Notes: a model not told the origin generated them from the letters alone. A stretch of 20,110 nucleotides of DNA from JANXSG01 sp038203935 (GCA_038203935.1 JBBRDM010000095.1:1-20110), one strand, 5' to 3'. Shown: positions 1 through 7,319, counted from the first letter of the stretch. Translations and numbers: made by a program.

Positions 1-891
1 GCAGAGACCGGCACCGGGCAGTCGATGTATGAGGTGGTTCAGTATGAACAGGTCAATCTGCACGGTACTGCTTTACTCATGGACTATGTGGTCAATAATC
101 GATCGAGCAGTGTCCATAAGCTGGTGACTGCATCCTCTCGGGCAATATACGGGGAAGGTAAGTATCGATGCAGCGCGCATGGAGTGGTCTACCCGGGAAT
201 GCGCATGGCTTCCGATATGATCACCGGGCAGTTTGAACCGATATGTACCGAGTGCAGCGCTCCCTGCGAGATGCTCCCGACTGACGAACTCTCCAAACTT
301 TCTCCTGCTTCCTTTTATGGCATCACCAAGCAGGTACAGGAGCAGATGACGCTGGTTTTCGGGCAGGCTCTCAATCTATCCGCGTACGCCCTGCGCTACC
401 AGAATGTCTACGGTCCCGGCCAGTCTCTGAAAAACCCCTACACTGGAATACTTGCTATTTTTTCGAATCTAGCGCGTGCAAATCAGGCTATCAATATTTT
501 CGAAGATGGTCAGGAGAGCCGGGATTTCGTCTATATCGATGATGTGGTAGAGGCGACATGGCGGTGTATTCGCACGGAAACACAGGGAGCGGAGGCGGTC
601 AATGTGGGCAGCGGAGAGCGAACAACCGTTCTGGACGTAGTGCACGAGATACTTCGCTATTTCGAGAGCCGGTCAGAAATCACGGTGACCGGCGCGTTCC
701 GAATAGGGGATATTCGCCACAATGTGGCGGACCTCACCAAAGCCAGGCAGCTTCTAGATTTTACTCCAAAGTGGAGATTTGCTGAGGGTATCAGTTCGTT
801 CCTTTCGTGGGCCTCTGAGCAGGAATCGAATGCCAGCATGTACGAAAAATCCTTATCAGATATGCGTGAGCGAGGCTTAATGCGGGGGTAG
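1..891 (+). CDS. NAD-dependent epimerase, dTDP-L-rhamnose 4-epimerase-like (5' end missing)
   Basis: The reading frame is open from base 1, so the N-terminal part with the Rossmann glycine motif lies outside the window; the first in-frame ATG, at 25, is internal. The protein is an extended short-chain dehydrogenase. The SSRAIYG stretch and the YGITK pair (Tyr codon 316-318, Lys codon 328-330) give the YxxxK catalytic signature. Next come ALRYQNVYGPGQ and SRDFVYIDDVV, typical of sugar-nucleotide epimerases. Between the two catalytic parts is an insertion with C-x2-HG and C-x2-C-x3-C (about 166-264), which I associate with dTDP-L-rhamnose 4-epimerases of the WbiB type. That family interconverts dTDP-L-rhamnose and dTDP-6-deoxy-L-talose in the cytoplasm. 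The exact substrate is inferred; another UDP- or dTDP-sugar is possible. The polysaccharide operon downstream fits a donor-supply role, but a 540-base repeat-filled gap makes a shared transcript uncertain. Confidence 0.85.
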   Translation, partial: AETGTGQSMYEVVQYEQVNLHGTALLMDYVVNNRSSSVHKLVTASSRAIYGEGKYRCSAHGVVYPGMRMASDMITGQFEPICTECSAPCEMLPTDELSKLSPASFYGITKQVQEQMTLVFGQALNLSAYALRYQNVYGPGQSLKNPYTGILAIFSNLARANQAINIFEDGQESRDFVYIDDVVEATWRCIRTETQGAEAVNVGSGERTTVLDVVHEILRYFESRSEITVTGAFRIGDIRHNVADLTKARQLLDFTPKWRFAEGISSFLSWASEQESNASMYEKSLSDMRERGLMRG

Positions 892-900
892 TTTTTACAT

Positions 901-965
901 CACCCGCATCCCCTTCTCCTGCCTGTGTGGTGATAATCCCTCCGCCACAAAAGAGAAGAGGAGCA
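901..965 (-). repeat. degenerate copy of interspersed hairpin repeat, reverse orientation
   Basis: This copy carries a CCCGCATCCCCTTCTCC arm, the reverse complement of the GGAGAAGGGGATG-type tail of the other copies. An AGAGAAGAGGAG arm about 30 bases later gives an imperfect hairpin. The relationship to the other copies is partial. Confidence 0.5.
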
Positions 966-1002
966 CTCAATGGAAGTGTTTCAGATATTGCTAAGCGTAC
1001 CC

Positions 1003-1041
1003 ACTCTCCTTGATTCCCTTGTACCTCGGTGGAGATAGGAG
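1003..1041 (-). repeat. interspersed hairpin repeat, reverse orientation
   Basis: Read on the minus strand, this copy runs CTCCTATCTCC, ACCGAGGTAC, AAGGGAATC, AAGGAGAGTGGG. It therefore shares the CCGAGGTAC core and GGGAATCA spacer with the forward copies. It aligns closely with the copy at 1392-1430, including the 3' AGGAGAGTG arm. Confidence 0.7.
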
Positions 1042-1103
1042 CGTAATTCATAAAATTACAGTCTGTTACTGACTATTCTAATTGGAAGGGATTTTAATCC
1101 TAC

Positions 1104-1152
1104 TATCTCCCTTCTCCCTCCGAGGTACGAACATCTGGGAGAGAGATGGGGT
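1104..1152 (+). repeat. interspersed hairpin repeat
   Basis: The order is a CTCCCTTCTCCCT arm, the CCGAGGTACGA core, then a GGGAGAGAGATGGGGTG arm. It is followed at 1148-1167 by a GGGGTGTGGTGCATTTGCCC linker that leads straight into the next copy. The linker recurs with one mismatch at 18803-18822. Confidence 0.75.
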
Positions 1153-1164
1153 GTGGTGCATTTG

Positions 1165-1214
1165 CCCCCTTCTCCCTCCGAGGTACGAGGGAATCAGGGA
1201 GAAGGGCAGGGGAT
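1165..1214 (+). repeat. interspersed hairpin repeat with G-quadruplex-capable 3' side
   Basis: The arms CCCTTCTCCCT (1167-1177) and AGGGAGAAGGG (1196-1206) form a perfect 11-bp stem around an 18-base loop with the CCGAGGTACGAGGGAATC core. A CAGGGGATGAG tail follows. The loop and tail sequence is shared with 1301-1354. Four G-runs at 1189-1191, 1197-1199, 1204-1206 and 1209-1212 also satisfy the standard G-quadruplex pattern. Confidence 0.85.
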
Positions 1215-1300
1215 GAGAGTAGAAATGTACGAGCAAGTATAGAATGGTTGTCACATCGCCATTGCATGCTCAAATACGAAGAGTAAAGTAACTACTTTGC

Positions 1301-1354
1301 TCCCTTCTCCCTCCGAGGTACGAGGGAATCAGGGAGAAGGGCAGGGGTTGAGGG
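1301..1354 (+). repeat. interspersed hairpin repeat with G-quadruplex-capable 3' side
   Basis: The same perfect 11-bp stem occurs here (1302-1312 with 1331-1341) around an identical 18-base loop. A CAGGGGTTGAGGG tail follows. G-runs at 1324-1326, 1332-1334, 1339-1341, 1344-1347 and 1352-1354 give five runs of three or more with short loops. It is near-identical to the copy at 1165 from arm to tail. Confidence 0.85.
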
Positions 1355-1391
1355 TACAGCGCAGCAAAAAATGGTAATACATTCCTCGTTC

Positions 1392-1430
1392 GCTCCCATC
1401 TCCTCCGAGGTTCGAGTGTTTAGGAGAGTG
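1392..1430 (+). repeat. diverged hairpin repeat that ends in the ribosome binding site of the next gene
   Basis: The GCTCCCATCTCC arm and CCGAGGTTCGAG core are followed by TTTAGGAGAGTG. This matches the reverse copy at 1003-1041 position by position with a few substitutions and one gap. Its 3' arm AGGAGAG (1422-1428) sits five bases before the ATG at 1434. Confidence 0.7.
1422..1428 (+). promoter_or_regulatory. ribosome binding site, deciding the ATG at 1434
   Basis: AGGAGAG lies five bases before ATG 1434. The longer open frame from 1371 would translate the repeat itself as its first 21 residues, so 1434 is the better start. Confidence 0.8.
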
Positions 1431-1433
1431 ATA

Positions 1434-2390
1434 ATGCAGGCAGAAGCAGTCCACGAACACAACTATTCACTTAAAAAATTAGGCGGCAGAGTAGGGATCG
1501 TTCTGGTCAACTACAATGGTATGCGCTTTATGCCGGCCTGCCTGGAAACTCTCGAACGTATCGACTATTTGGACTACAGGATCGTCGTGGTCGATAACGC
1601 TTCTCATGATGGATCTGCGGATTGGCTGGCAGAAAACTATCCCGATATAACTCTCATTCGCCTTGCGGAAAACACGGGTGTGGTGGGCGGTAACAACACG
1701 GGGATGAAATGGTGCCTGGCAAACGACTGCGATTATGTGCTGCTTCTCAATAACGATACGGAAGTGGAACCTGAATTTCTGAGCAGGCTCATGAATCATG
1801 CCGACCCACAAACGCTGTTGGTTCCTAAAATATTCTACTACGATAACCGTAATATTCTAAACAGCCATTTTGGGCGGTTTGATTTCTGGCGCGGCTTGAA
1901 TGTCGAGATGTTCTTCGACAGCCCGGAAAGTGAACTCAGTGAGCAGCTCTGCATTGGAACGATGTCGAATACCTGCGCCATGCTCCTGCCCCGTACGGTT
2001 TTAGACAAAATCGGACTAATGGACGAAAACTATTTTATGTATTTCGATGATAACGATCTGATTCATAGGGCGGTTCTCGCTGGAACGAACGTCAAATTCA
2101 TCCCCGATTCGGTGATCTATCACAAGGAAAGCAGTTCAAGCGGGGGGCAGCGTATTTCGCCGTTTACGCTCTACTATCTGACCAGAAACAGACTCTATTT
2201 CATGTTCAAGTTTCAGAGAAACCCCCTGGCATTAGCCTATTTTCTTGTCTACTTTATGGCAGGCAGATCCATAAAAGCTGTGAAATATCTGGTTAAAGGC
2301 GACCGTAAACTTTTGAAAGCCTCCATCAACGCGGTAATCGATTTTGTGCTGCGAAAGAAGGGCGCTGCCCCTGCAGAGCGATACTCCTGA
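1434..2390 (+). CDS. family 2 glycosyltransferase, rhamnosyltransferase-like
   Basis: A 318-residue cytoplasmic or membrane-associated GT-A enzyme that would add a sugar from a nucleotide donor to a lipid-linked glycan. It opens directly with the GT2 fold: GIVLVNYNG (21-29), VVVDNASHDGS (51-61), then ENTGVVGGNN and LLLNNDTE (103-110), which holds the metal-binding Asp. It continues with DENYFMYFDDNDL (197-209), the acidic motif around the catalytic base, here DDND instead of the more usual EDVD. IPDSVIYHKESSSSGG resembles WbbL-like rhamnosyltransferases. The C-terminal stretch at about 261-277 is hydrophobic and may lie on the membrane. Start 1434 is chosen because of AGGAGAG at 1422-1428; the longer frame from 1371 codes only for repeat DNA. 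The stop overlaps the next start by one base (TGATG), indicating translational coupling. The donor sugar is not readable from sequence; rhamnose is a family-based guess. Confidence 0.88.
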   Translation: MQAEAVHEHNYSLKKLGGRVGIVLVNYNGMRFMPACLETLERIDYLDYRIVVVDNASHDGSADWLAENYPDITLIRLAENTGVVGGNNTGMKWCLANDCDYVLLLNNDTEVEPEFLSRLMNHADPQTLLVPKIFYYDNRNILNSHFGRFDFWRGLNVEMFFDSPESELSEQLCIGTMSNTCAMLLPRTVLDKIGLMDENYFMYFDDNDLIHRAVLAGTNVKFIPDSVIYHKESSSSGGQRISPFTLYYLTRNRLYFMFKFQRNPLALAYFLVYFMAGRSIKAVKYLVKGDRKLLKASINAVIDFVLRKKGAAPAERYS

Positions 2391-3535
2391 TGTCTGCCAC
2401 AGAGCAGCACAGGCTCAAATTACTTATTGTGGGATTTTGCCCGCCAGATGGAGTTATTTCGGAACTGATGTGTGAACTTGCAGGCGCCTTGAATAAAAAA
2501 GCGGACGTCGATCTTTTGTGCCCCGAAAATTTACCATTGCCAGAGGGAAGTTATCGTAATAGGTTCGCGGTGAACTATTCGAAATCGAAACCACTGAGTG
2601 TATTTACTCCCAGATCGCTAAGGATGCTGAAACAGGTTCGCTCTGAAGATTACGATATCGCATTTTTTTATACACAGCATATCTTAAATGCACCGATATC
2701 TTTGCTGATAAATAAACCCAAGCAAGTAATGTGGTGGCATGAGCCAGTCCGTACTTCGCGCCAGACCAAATTGAACAATCTCGTCTACTTCTGCAGCGAT
2801 ATGGTGCTCACGCGAAGAACCGGAATGATACTCATCGGCTGCCAGAAAATGATTACGACAATCCCGGTAAAATTACGAGGTAAACTGAAGGTAGTTCCGC
2901 TCCCATTCATTGATGCTTTCGATGCACCTGAAATGGATCTACCTGTGGAAAACTCGCCCGCGGATTTGGTTTTTTTTGGCCGGATATTCGCACATAAAGG
3001 TTTGGATGTTCTGGCAAATTCTCTTGAAATTTTACGTGAACGCGGTCTCAAACCATTAAAACTCCTGGTAATTGGCAAAGGCAATCTGGAGGAAAACTGC
3101 CCCCGGCTGCTTGCGCTTTCGAAAAGATTTCCAGATCAAATTGAGTTTCGTAACCGTTATGAACGCCATGGAGCTATCTCGGCGGCCATCGCTGCTTCGA
3201 AAGCGCTGGTTCTTCCCTATCTCAGTGGAACTGCCACGGCTACCGTACAAACTGCTTATCGTCAAAGCAAACCGGTGGTAGTTACAGAGGTCGGCTGCCT
3301 TTCGGAATATGTAGTTCACAGCGAGACCGGGCTGATCGTTCCACCGGATGATGCAGCAGCGCTAGCAGATGCCATTCAAAAAATCTGTTCGAACGACACA
3401 GATGCCGCACGGATGGGTAGTAATGGATACAAGATGCTTATGGAGCGATTTTCTCTTGATAAGGTATCAGAAAAAATCCTAAATCTTTTTGATGCACTAT
3501 GCGGGCGAATGCCGGTTGAAACTACTCCGTTATGA
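2390..3535 (+). CDS. family 4 (GT-B) glycosyltransferase
   Basis: A 381-residue two-domain GT-B enzyme. The N-terminal acceptor half starts with LKLLIVGFCPPDGVISELMCEL. The C-terminal donor half starts near 192 with DLVFFGRIFAHKGLD, followed by LKLLVIGKGNLEEN (223-236). Residues 276-306 (PYLSG...KPVVVTEVGCLSE) and HSETGLIVPPDD are the nucleotide-sugar site. The usual GT4 E-x7-E is not intact: its region reads SGTATATVQTAYRQSKPVV, so both family glutamates seem to be replaced, though GCLSE is kept. It would transfer a sugar from an NDP donor onto the growing lipid-linked unit at the cytoplasmic face. It overlaps the preceding gene by one base and the next by four (ATGA), so it is central to the operon. 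Sugar and linkage cannot be assigned. Confidence 0.85.
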   Translation: MSATEQHRLKLLIVGFCPPDGVISELMCELAGALNKKADVDLLCPENLPLPEGSYRNRFAVNYSKSKPLSVFTPRSLRMLKQVRSEDYDIAFFYTQHILNAPISLLINKPKQVMWWHEPVRTSRQTKLNNLVYFCSDMVLTRRTGMILIGCQKMITTIPVKLRGKLKVVPLPFIDAFDAPEMDLPVENSPADLVFFGRIFAHKGLDVLANSLEILRERGLKPLKLLVIGKGNLEENCPRLLALSKRFPDQIEFRNRYERHGAISAAIAASKALVLPYLSGTATATVQTAYRQSKPVVVTEVGCLSEYVVHSETGLIVPPDDAAALADAIQKICSNDTDAARMGSNGYKMLMERFSLDKVSEKILNLFDALCGRMPVETTPL

Positions 3536-4785
3536 CGCAAGATGAAACATTAGCCACTGAGACTGGTTTAGGATCGCGAAGTAATCTATCGCCAGAGTTT
3601 AAAATTGCCTGCGTGCTTGCGATGTTCTTTATGCCGATGAAAGCTTTCCATCTTTCTCCGGCAAATTTCAGCGTCTATCTGCCTTACCTGGCGATCGTAG
3701 TCTGCCTGTTATTTTCTGGCAGAAAATTAACGGAGATCTATGCAGAACACTTCGCCGGGCCGACGGCAGTTCTATTTGGATTTTGTGTGTTCCATTTCTT
3801 TAAAACTGGAATGCAGCTGAATGTGTTTGTTACTTTTTTTAAGCTAATCATAACGCTTCTGATGGCGACTGTGTATCTTCGGCTCCTTCAGGAGGACGAG
3901 CGCAAAGCGATGAGAATGATGCTTGCGGGAATATATGCTTCGCTAATGTTTATGGTCTACCAGGCAATCTCGTTTGTGTTTTTCAATATAACACTGCCAT
4001 TTACAACGACCAATTTTCTCGAGATCGGGAGGGGCATCAGCGAGCGGAACGGAATCATTCGTGTTACAGGATTTACAGAAGAACCAAGTTTTATTGCAGT
4101 AATGCTCATCAGCTGTCTATTTCTATTCCACTCCTACCAAAGCCGGTCTGGCGAGAGTATGAAACGAGTTAAAATATATATAGTTCTGGGGCTGCTGCTT
4201 TGCACATCCAACAACCTTTTTGCTACCATTCCTCTGCTTTTATTGTTTGCGCTGTTCTATAAGCGTAAAAAAGTATGGATGTTTTTCCTGGTGTTTTATG
4301 CGGCTAATCTAATATTTTTCTCTTCTTTAATGAATATTGATGCCTCCTTTTTTGCGCGTTTTTCCAGTTACAACATATTTATTTCACTTCCGCTAGATCA
4401 GAAGATATTTGGTATCGGTTTCAATCAGGCAGCTACGGAACTTGGTCTGGTTCGATTTGTGAGTGATATTGGCCTGGAAGGGGATCTCTACGATCCGCTC
4501 TCGTCGTTGTGGGGCGGTCTTCTGGTAGAGGGCGGCATACTGTTTACAGCCTGTTTTTGCATGTATATGAGCAGGCTCACCATGATGGCAAAGCACGCTA
4601 CCGGTTATGCTCTCATGGCAACGCTTTTAATGCTCGCAAATTACTATAGTCCCTGGTGGCCGGTTCTTTCTTTGACAGTAGCCTATGTGCTGCACTCTAC
4701 AGCGCCTTTCAAAGTCAGCGACGAGGAACCGTCGGCGATATTGGAATCGCACAATCAAATTGCAGGAAATCCAGTTTTTGAATGA
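3532..4785 (+). CDS. O-antigen polymerase/ligase-like membrane protein (Wzy-like)
   Basis: A 417-residue, very hydrophobic protein with about ten predicted transmembrane helices and a hydrophilic N-terminal tail of roughly 22 residues. Near the middle is the stretch RVTGFTEEPSFIAVML, which matches the R-x-x-G-x-x-x-EPS pattern of many Wzy/O-antigen-ligase-type proteins. It is followed by a loop with FGIGFNQAATELGL and a larger periplasmic loop. These proteins polymerise undecaprenyl-linked repeat units on the outer face of the inner membrane, or transfer finished glycan. Start ATG 3532 overlaps the previous stop (ATGA), and the end overlaps another ATG at 4782 in the same way. The neighbours, two GT2s, a GT4 and an acyltransferase, support a polymerase role. 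A ligase cannot be excluded, because sequence alone separates the two poorly. Confidence 0.75.
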   Translation: MTQDETLATETGLGSRSNLSPEFKIACVLAMFFMPMKAFHLSPANFSVYLPYLAIVVCLLFSGRKLTEIYAEHFAGPTAVLFGFCVFHFFKTGMQLNVFVTFFKLIITLLMATVYLRLLQEDERKAMRMMLAGIYASLMFMVYQAISFVFFNITLPFTTTNFLEIGRGISERNGIIRVTGFTEEPSFIAVMLISCLFLFHSYQSRSGESMKRVKIYIVLGLLLCTSNNLFATIPLLLLFALFYKRKKVWMFFLVFYAANLIFFSSLMNIDASFFARFSSYNIFISLPLDQKIFGIGFNQAATELGLVRFVSDIGLEGDLYDPLSSLWGGLLVEGGILFTACFCMYMSRLTMMAKHATGYALMATLLMLANYYSPWWPVLSLTVAYVLHSTAPFKVSDEEPSAILESHNQIAGNPVFE

Positions 4786-4853
4786 CGAGTTATACCCGGA
4801 AATTACAAGTAAAACTGAAAAATGATTTGCATTCGCGGAGAGGATATACAAGG

Positions 4854-5768
4854 ATGACTCAGGTTGATCTATCCATCATCATAGCAAGTTACAACACGCT
4901 CGGACTGCTGAAAAGCTGCATTCAGTCGATTACGGAAACCACCTCGGGTATTGATTATGAAGTCATCGTTGTCGACGACTGCTCCACGGATGGCAGCCCT
5001 GAGATGGTGCAGAATCAGTTTCCAGCCGTTCGCCTCATCATCAACCCGGAAAATATGCGATATGCGAAAACGAATAATGCAGGTTTGAAAGCTGCGTGCG
5101 GGCGTTACAGTCTCCTTTTGAACAGCGACACGGTGATACAGCCGGGCGCTTTCAAAACACTTGTTGATTTCATGGATGATCACCCCGAAGCAGCCGCAGC
5201 AGGACCAAAACTTATTAATCCCGATGGTTCCGTGCAGCACTGTATCCGCAGCTTCCCAAGCGTTCTCCCCATGGTCTTTCAGACACTCAATCTCCATAAA
5301 ATTTGGCCAGGCAACCCCATCACGGAAAAATACTATAATACAAAATTCGAATATGATAAACCGAAAACAGTGCAGAGCCTGGGCACGACCAGTTTTATAA
5401 TTCGGCGTGATACACTGGAAAAATACGGGATGCTCGACGAACGATTTACACTTGCTTTCGTCGATCTAGCCTACTGCCATATGCTGTGGCGGAATAAAGC
5501 GCCGATCTACATCGTTCCAGATGCGGTCGTGATGCACTACGGAAGCCAATCGATAAATCAGCTTGGAGAGAATGAAATTATCCGGGGACATAAGGCGCTG
5601 CGAGAATTCTACGAGATCTGTTTCGCATCGGGGCATAATAAAGGAACTCAGTTTCTTATTCGCCGCGCAATAACGATTCGGCAGCTGATGAAAATACTAG
5701 AGTATCGTCTATCGAAAGATAAGCGCATTATTACAGGCCCTGGCGCGCCTTCGGTTTCCAGGAAATAG
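4854..5768 (+). CDS. family 2 glycosyltransferase with altered acidic motif
   Basis: A 304-residue GT2 enzyme: VDLSIIIASYNT (4-15), VIVVDDCSTDGS (37-48), NPENMRYAKTNNAGLK (64-79), LLLNSDT (87-93, metal site), then AGPKLINPDGSVQ and LGTTSFIIRRDTLEKYGMLDERF. Where relatives usually read F-x-ED-x-D, this one reads LAFVDLAYC (200-208), so the first Glu and the last Asp are missing. Start 4854 is preferred because the GT2 fold begins three residues later and GGAGAGG (4837-4843) lies ten bases upstream. An alternative ATG at 4782 overlaps the polymerase stop and would add 24 basic residues (328 in all); coupling makes that plausible too. It presumably adds one sugar of the repeat unit. Four bases separate it from the MBOAT gene. 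Confidence 0.83.
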   Translation: MTQVDLSIIIASYNTLGLLKSCIQSITETTSGIDYEVIVVDDCSTDGSPEMVQNQFPAVRLIINPENMRYAKTNNAGLKAACGRYSLLLNSDTVIQPGAFKTLVDFMDDHPEAAAAGPKLINPDGSVQHCIRSFPSVLPMVFQTLNLHKIWPGNPITEKYYNTKFEYDKPKTVQSLGTTSFIIRRDTLEKYGMLDERFTLAFVDLAYCHMLWRNKAPIYIVPDAVVMHYGSQSINQLGENEIIRGHKALREFYEICFASGHNKGTQFLIRRAITIRQLMKILEYRLSKDKRIITGPGAPSVSRK

Positions 5769-5772
5769 CCCA

Positions 5773-7311
5773 ATGCTGTTTAATTCGTCTGTATTCCTGT
5801 TCGCATTTCTTCCCGTGTCGATAGTAGTTTTTTTCAGTGTCGGCAGATATTTTGGCGCGAAAGCGGCGCTTGCCTGGCTGAGTATTGCTTCTTTCTTTTT
5901 CTATCTCTGGTGGAAGCCATCCGATATTATCCTGCTGCTGTTTTCCATTGTGATAAACTTCATTATCGGACGCAAACTGTGCAGGGTATCTTCACAGAAA
6001 AAATCCACCAGAAATATTCTCATTGCCGGGCTTGTTTTTAATCTCGCGCTTCTGAGCTGGTTCAAGTATGCCAATCTTTTTGCGCATACTCTCGACGTTT
6101 TATTTTCTCTTCATATTAATCTAAAAGAGATTCCATTACCCCTCGCTATCTCATTTTTCACCTTTAATCAGATTGCATTCCTTGTCGACTGCAGCCAGGG
6201 GAAAGTCAATGAGAGCAGCTTCCTGAACTACAGCCTGTTCGTTAATTTCTATCCGCACTTAATTGCGGGGCCTATCGTGCACCACAAAGAGATGATGCCT
6301 CAGTTCGAAAAGCTGCGCTGCCGATTCAGCGTTGATGATATGTCGATTGGCCTCACCTGGTTCACTTTAGGGCTTCTTGAAAAATCTTTGGTCGCAGACT
6401 CATTAGCGGCTATCGCTAATCCTGTTTTTGCTGCAGCTGGCCGCGGAATGCATGTCTCATTCATCGAAGCATGGTTTGGCGCACTCGCATATGCGCTTCA
6501 AATCTATTATGATTTCGCCGGTTACTCTAATATGGCGATAGGGCTGGCCAGAATGTTTGGCATCCACTTTCCATTGAACTTCAACTCACCGTATCGCGCG
6601 GTCAATATTGCCGATTTTTGGCGCCGATGGCATATGACGCTCTCACGCTTTTTGAGGGATTATCTCTACATTCCTCTGGGTGGAAGCCGGCATGGAACCT
6701 TAAAACGATATAGAAATTTACTGATTACCATGCTGCTTGGGGGGCTATGGCATGGCGCCGCCTGGACATTTGTGCTATGGGGAGGAGTACATGGGTTACT
6801 TCTCGTTATGCATCAAATGTGGAAATCGTTCCTGGAGAATAAACCTCCTCTTTCAGCGACGATGGAAACTACTCTATTTAGAGTGCTGTCACGAGCAGTT
6901 ACCATTCTTTGCGTAACACTCTGCTGGGTTCTGTTCCGAGCCGATTCCTGGAATGAGGCGATGACTGTATATCACGGCATGGCTGGATTAAGTGGAATTG
7001 TCGGCGCTCAGGCAGGGCATGGAATGGCGGGATATATCAAAAGTGCCCTGTTTGTACCCTCCCTGCTATACCAGGTGCCTGTTTTAGCAATGCTGGCTAT
7101 TGCCGCAGCGCTGTTATGGTCTATATGGGGGCCAAATGTTCAGGAAATTATGGGAGATGTAACTGTTGAATCCGAGTATAGTCCGCTGTTTAGCAGGCTT
7201 CTCTGGACACATAGCCTGCGAAGTGCGCTTTGCTGCGGTGTGCTGCTCTTCATTGCCCTGCATGCCGCTTTAGCAGGTCCGCCATCCCCATTTCTATATT
7301 TTCATTTTTAG
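5773..7311 (+). CDS. MBOAT family membrane O-acyltransferase (AlgI-like)
   Basis: A 512-residue polytopic membrane protein of usual AlgI/PatA length with about eleven hydrophobic segments. It opens with MLFNSSVFLFAFLPV, the classic start of this family. Next come SFFTFNQIAFLVD (127-139), FYPHLIAGPIVHHKEMMPQ (159-177), YYDFAGYSNMAIGLARMFG (245-263) and NFNSPYRAVNIADFWRRWH (269-287). The motif LLGGLWHGAAWTFVLWGGVHG (321-341) carries the invariant catalytic His at about 327. These enzymes move an acyl group, usually acetyl, across the membrane for O-acylation of exported polysaccharide. AGGA at 5760-5763 lies nine bases before the ATG. The next gene encodes an SGNH-like protein starting eight bases on, reproducing the known MBOAT plus AlgX/DltD-type pairing. 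The last 90 residues are hydrophobic and less conserved. Confidence 0.93.
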   Translation: MLFNSSVFLFAFLPVSIVVFFSVGRYFGAKAALAWLSIASFFFYLWWKPSDIILLLFSIVINFIIGRKLCRVSSQKKSTRNILIAGLVFNLALLSWFKYANLFAHTLDVLFSLHINLKEIPLPLAISFFTFNQIAFLVDCSQGKVNESSFLNYSLFVNFYPHLIAGPIVHHKEMMPQFEKLRCRFSVDDMSIGLTWFTLGLLEKSLVADSLAAIANPVFAAAGRGMHVSFIEAWFGALAYALQIYYDFAGYSNMAIGLARMFGIHFPLNFNSPYRAVNIADFWRRWHMTLSRFLRDYLYIPLGGSRHGTLKRYRNLLITMLLGGLWHGAAWTFVLWGGVHGLLLVMHQMWKSFLENKPPLSATMETTLFRVLSRAVTILCVTLCWVLFRADSWNEAMTVYHGMAGLSGIVGAQAGHGMAGYIKSALFVPSLLYQVPVLAMLAIAAALLWSIWGPNVQEIMGDVTVESEYSPLFSRLLWTHSLRSALCCGVLLFIALHAALAGPPSPFLYFHF

Positions 7312-7319
7312 GAGCCGCA

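Larger units (their letters stand above)
892..1433. other. gene-free stretch filled with hairpin repeats
   Basis: No credible coding sequence lies here. The stretch holds two reverse-oriented (901-965, 1003-1041) and four forward-oriented (1104-1152, 1165-1214, 1301-1354, 1392-1430) copies of one palindromic repeat. I could not find a convincing -35/-10 pair for the operon that starts at 1434. The TATAGAAT sequence at 1238-1245 is a possible -10 but has no recognisable -35. Confidence 0.7.

Noticed and set aside
1104..1354. Repeats as a CRISPR array
   Set aside because: The units are palindromic, unevenly spaced and partly inverted, lack constant-length spacers and have no cas gene nearby.
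1371..1433. A 21-codon N-terminal extension of the first GT2 gene
   Set aside because: It translates the repeat element, does not resemble a GT2 start, and the AGGAGAG site places initiation at 1434.
7230..7319. A 30-codon upstream extension of the SGNH-like gene
   Set aside because: It lies inside the MBOAT gene in another frame, while GTG 7320 has AGGAG five bases upstream and leads directly into a signal-anchor helix.
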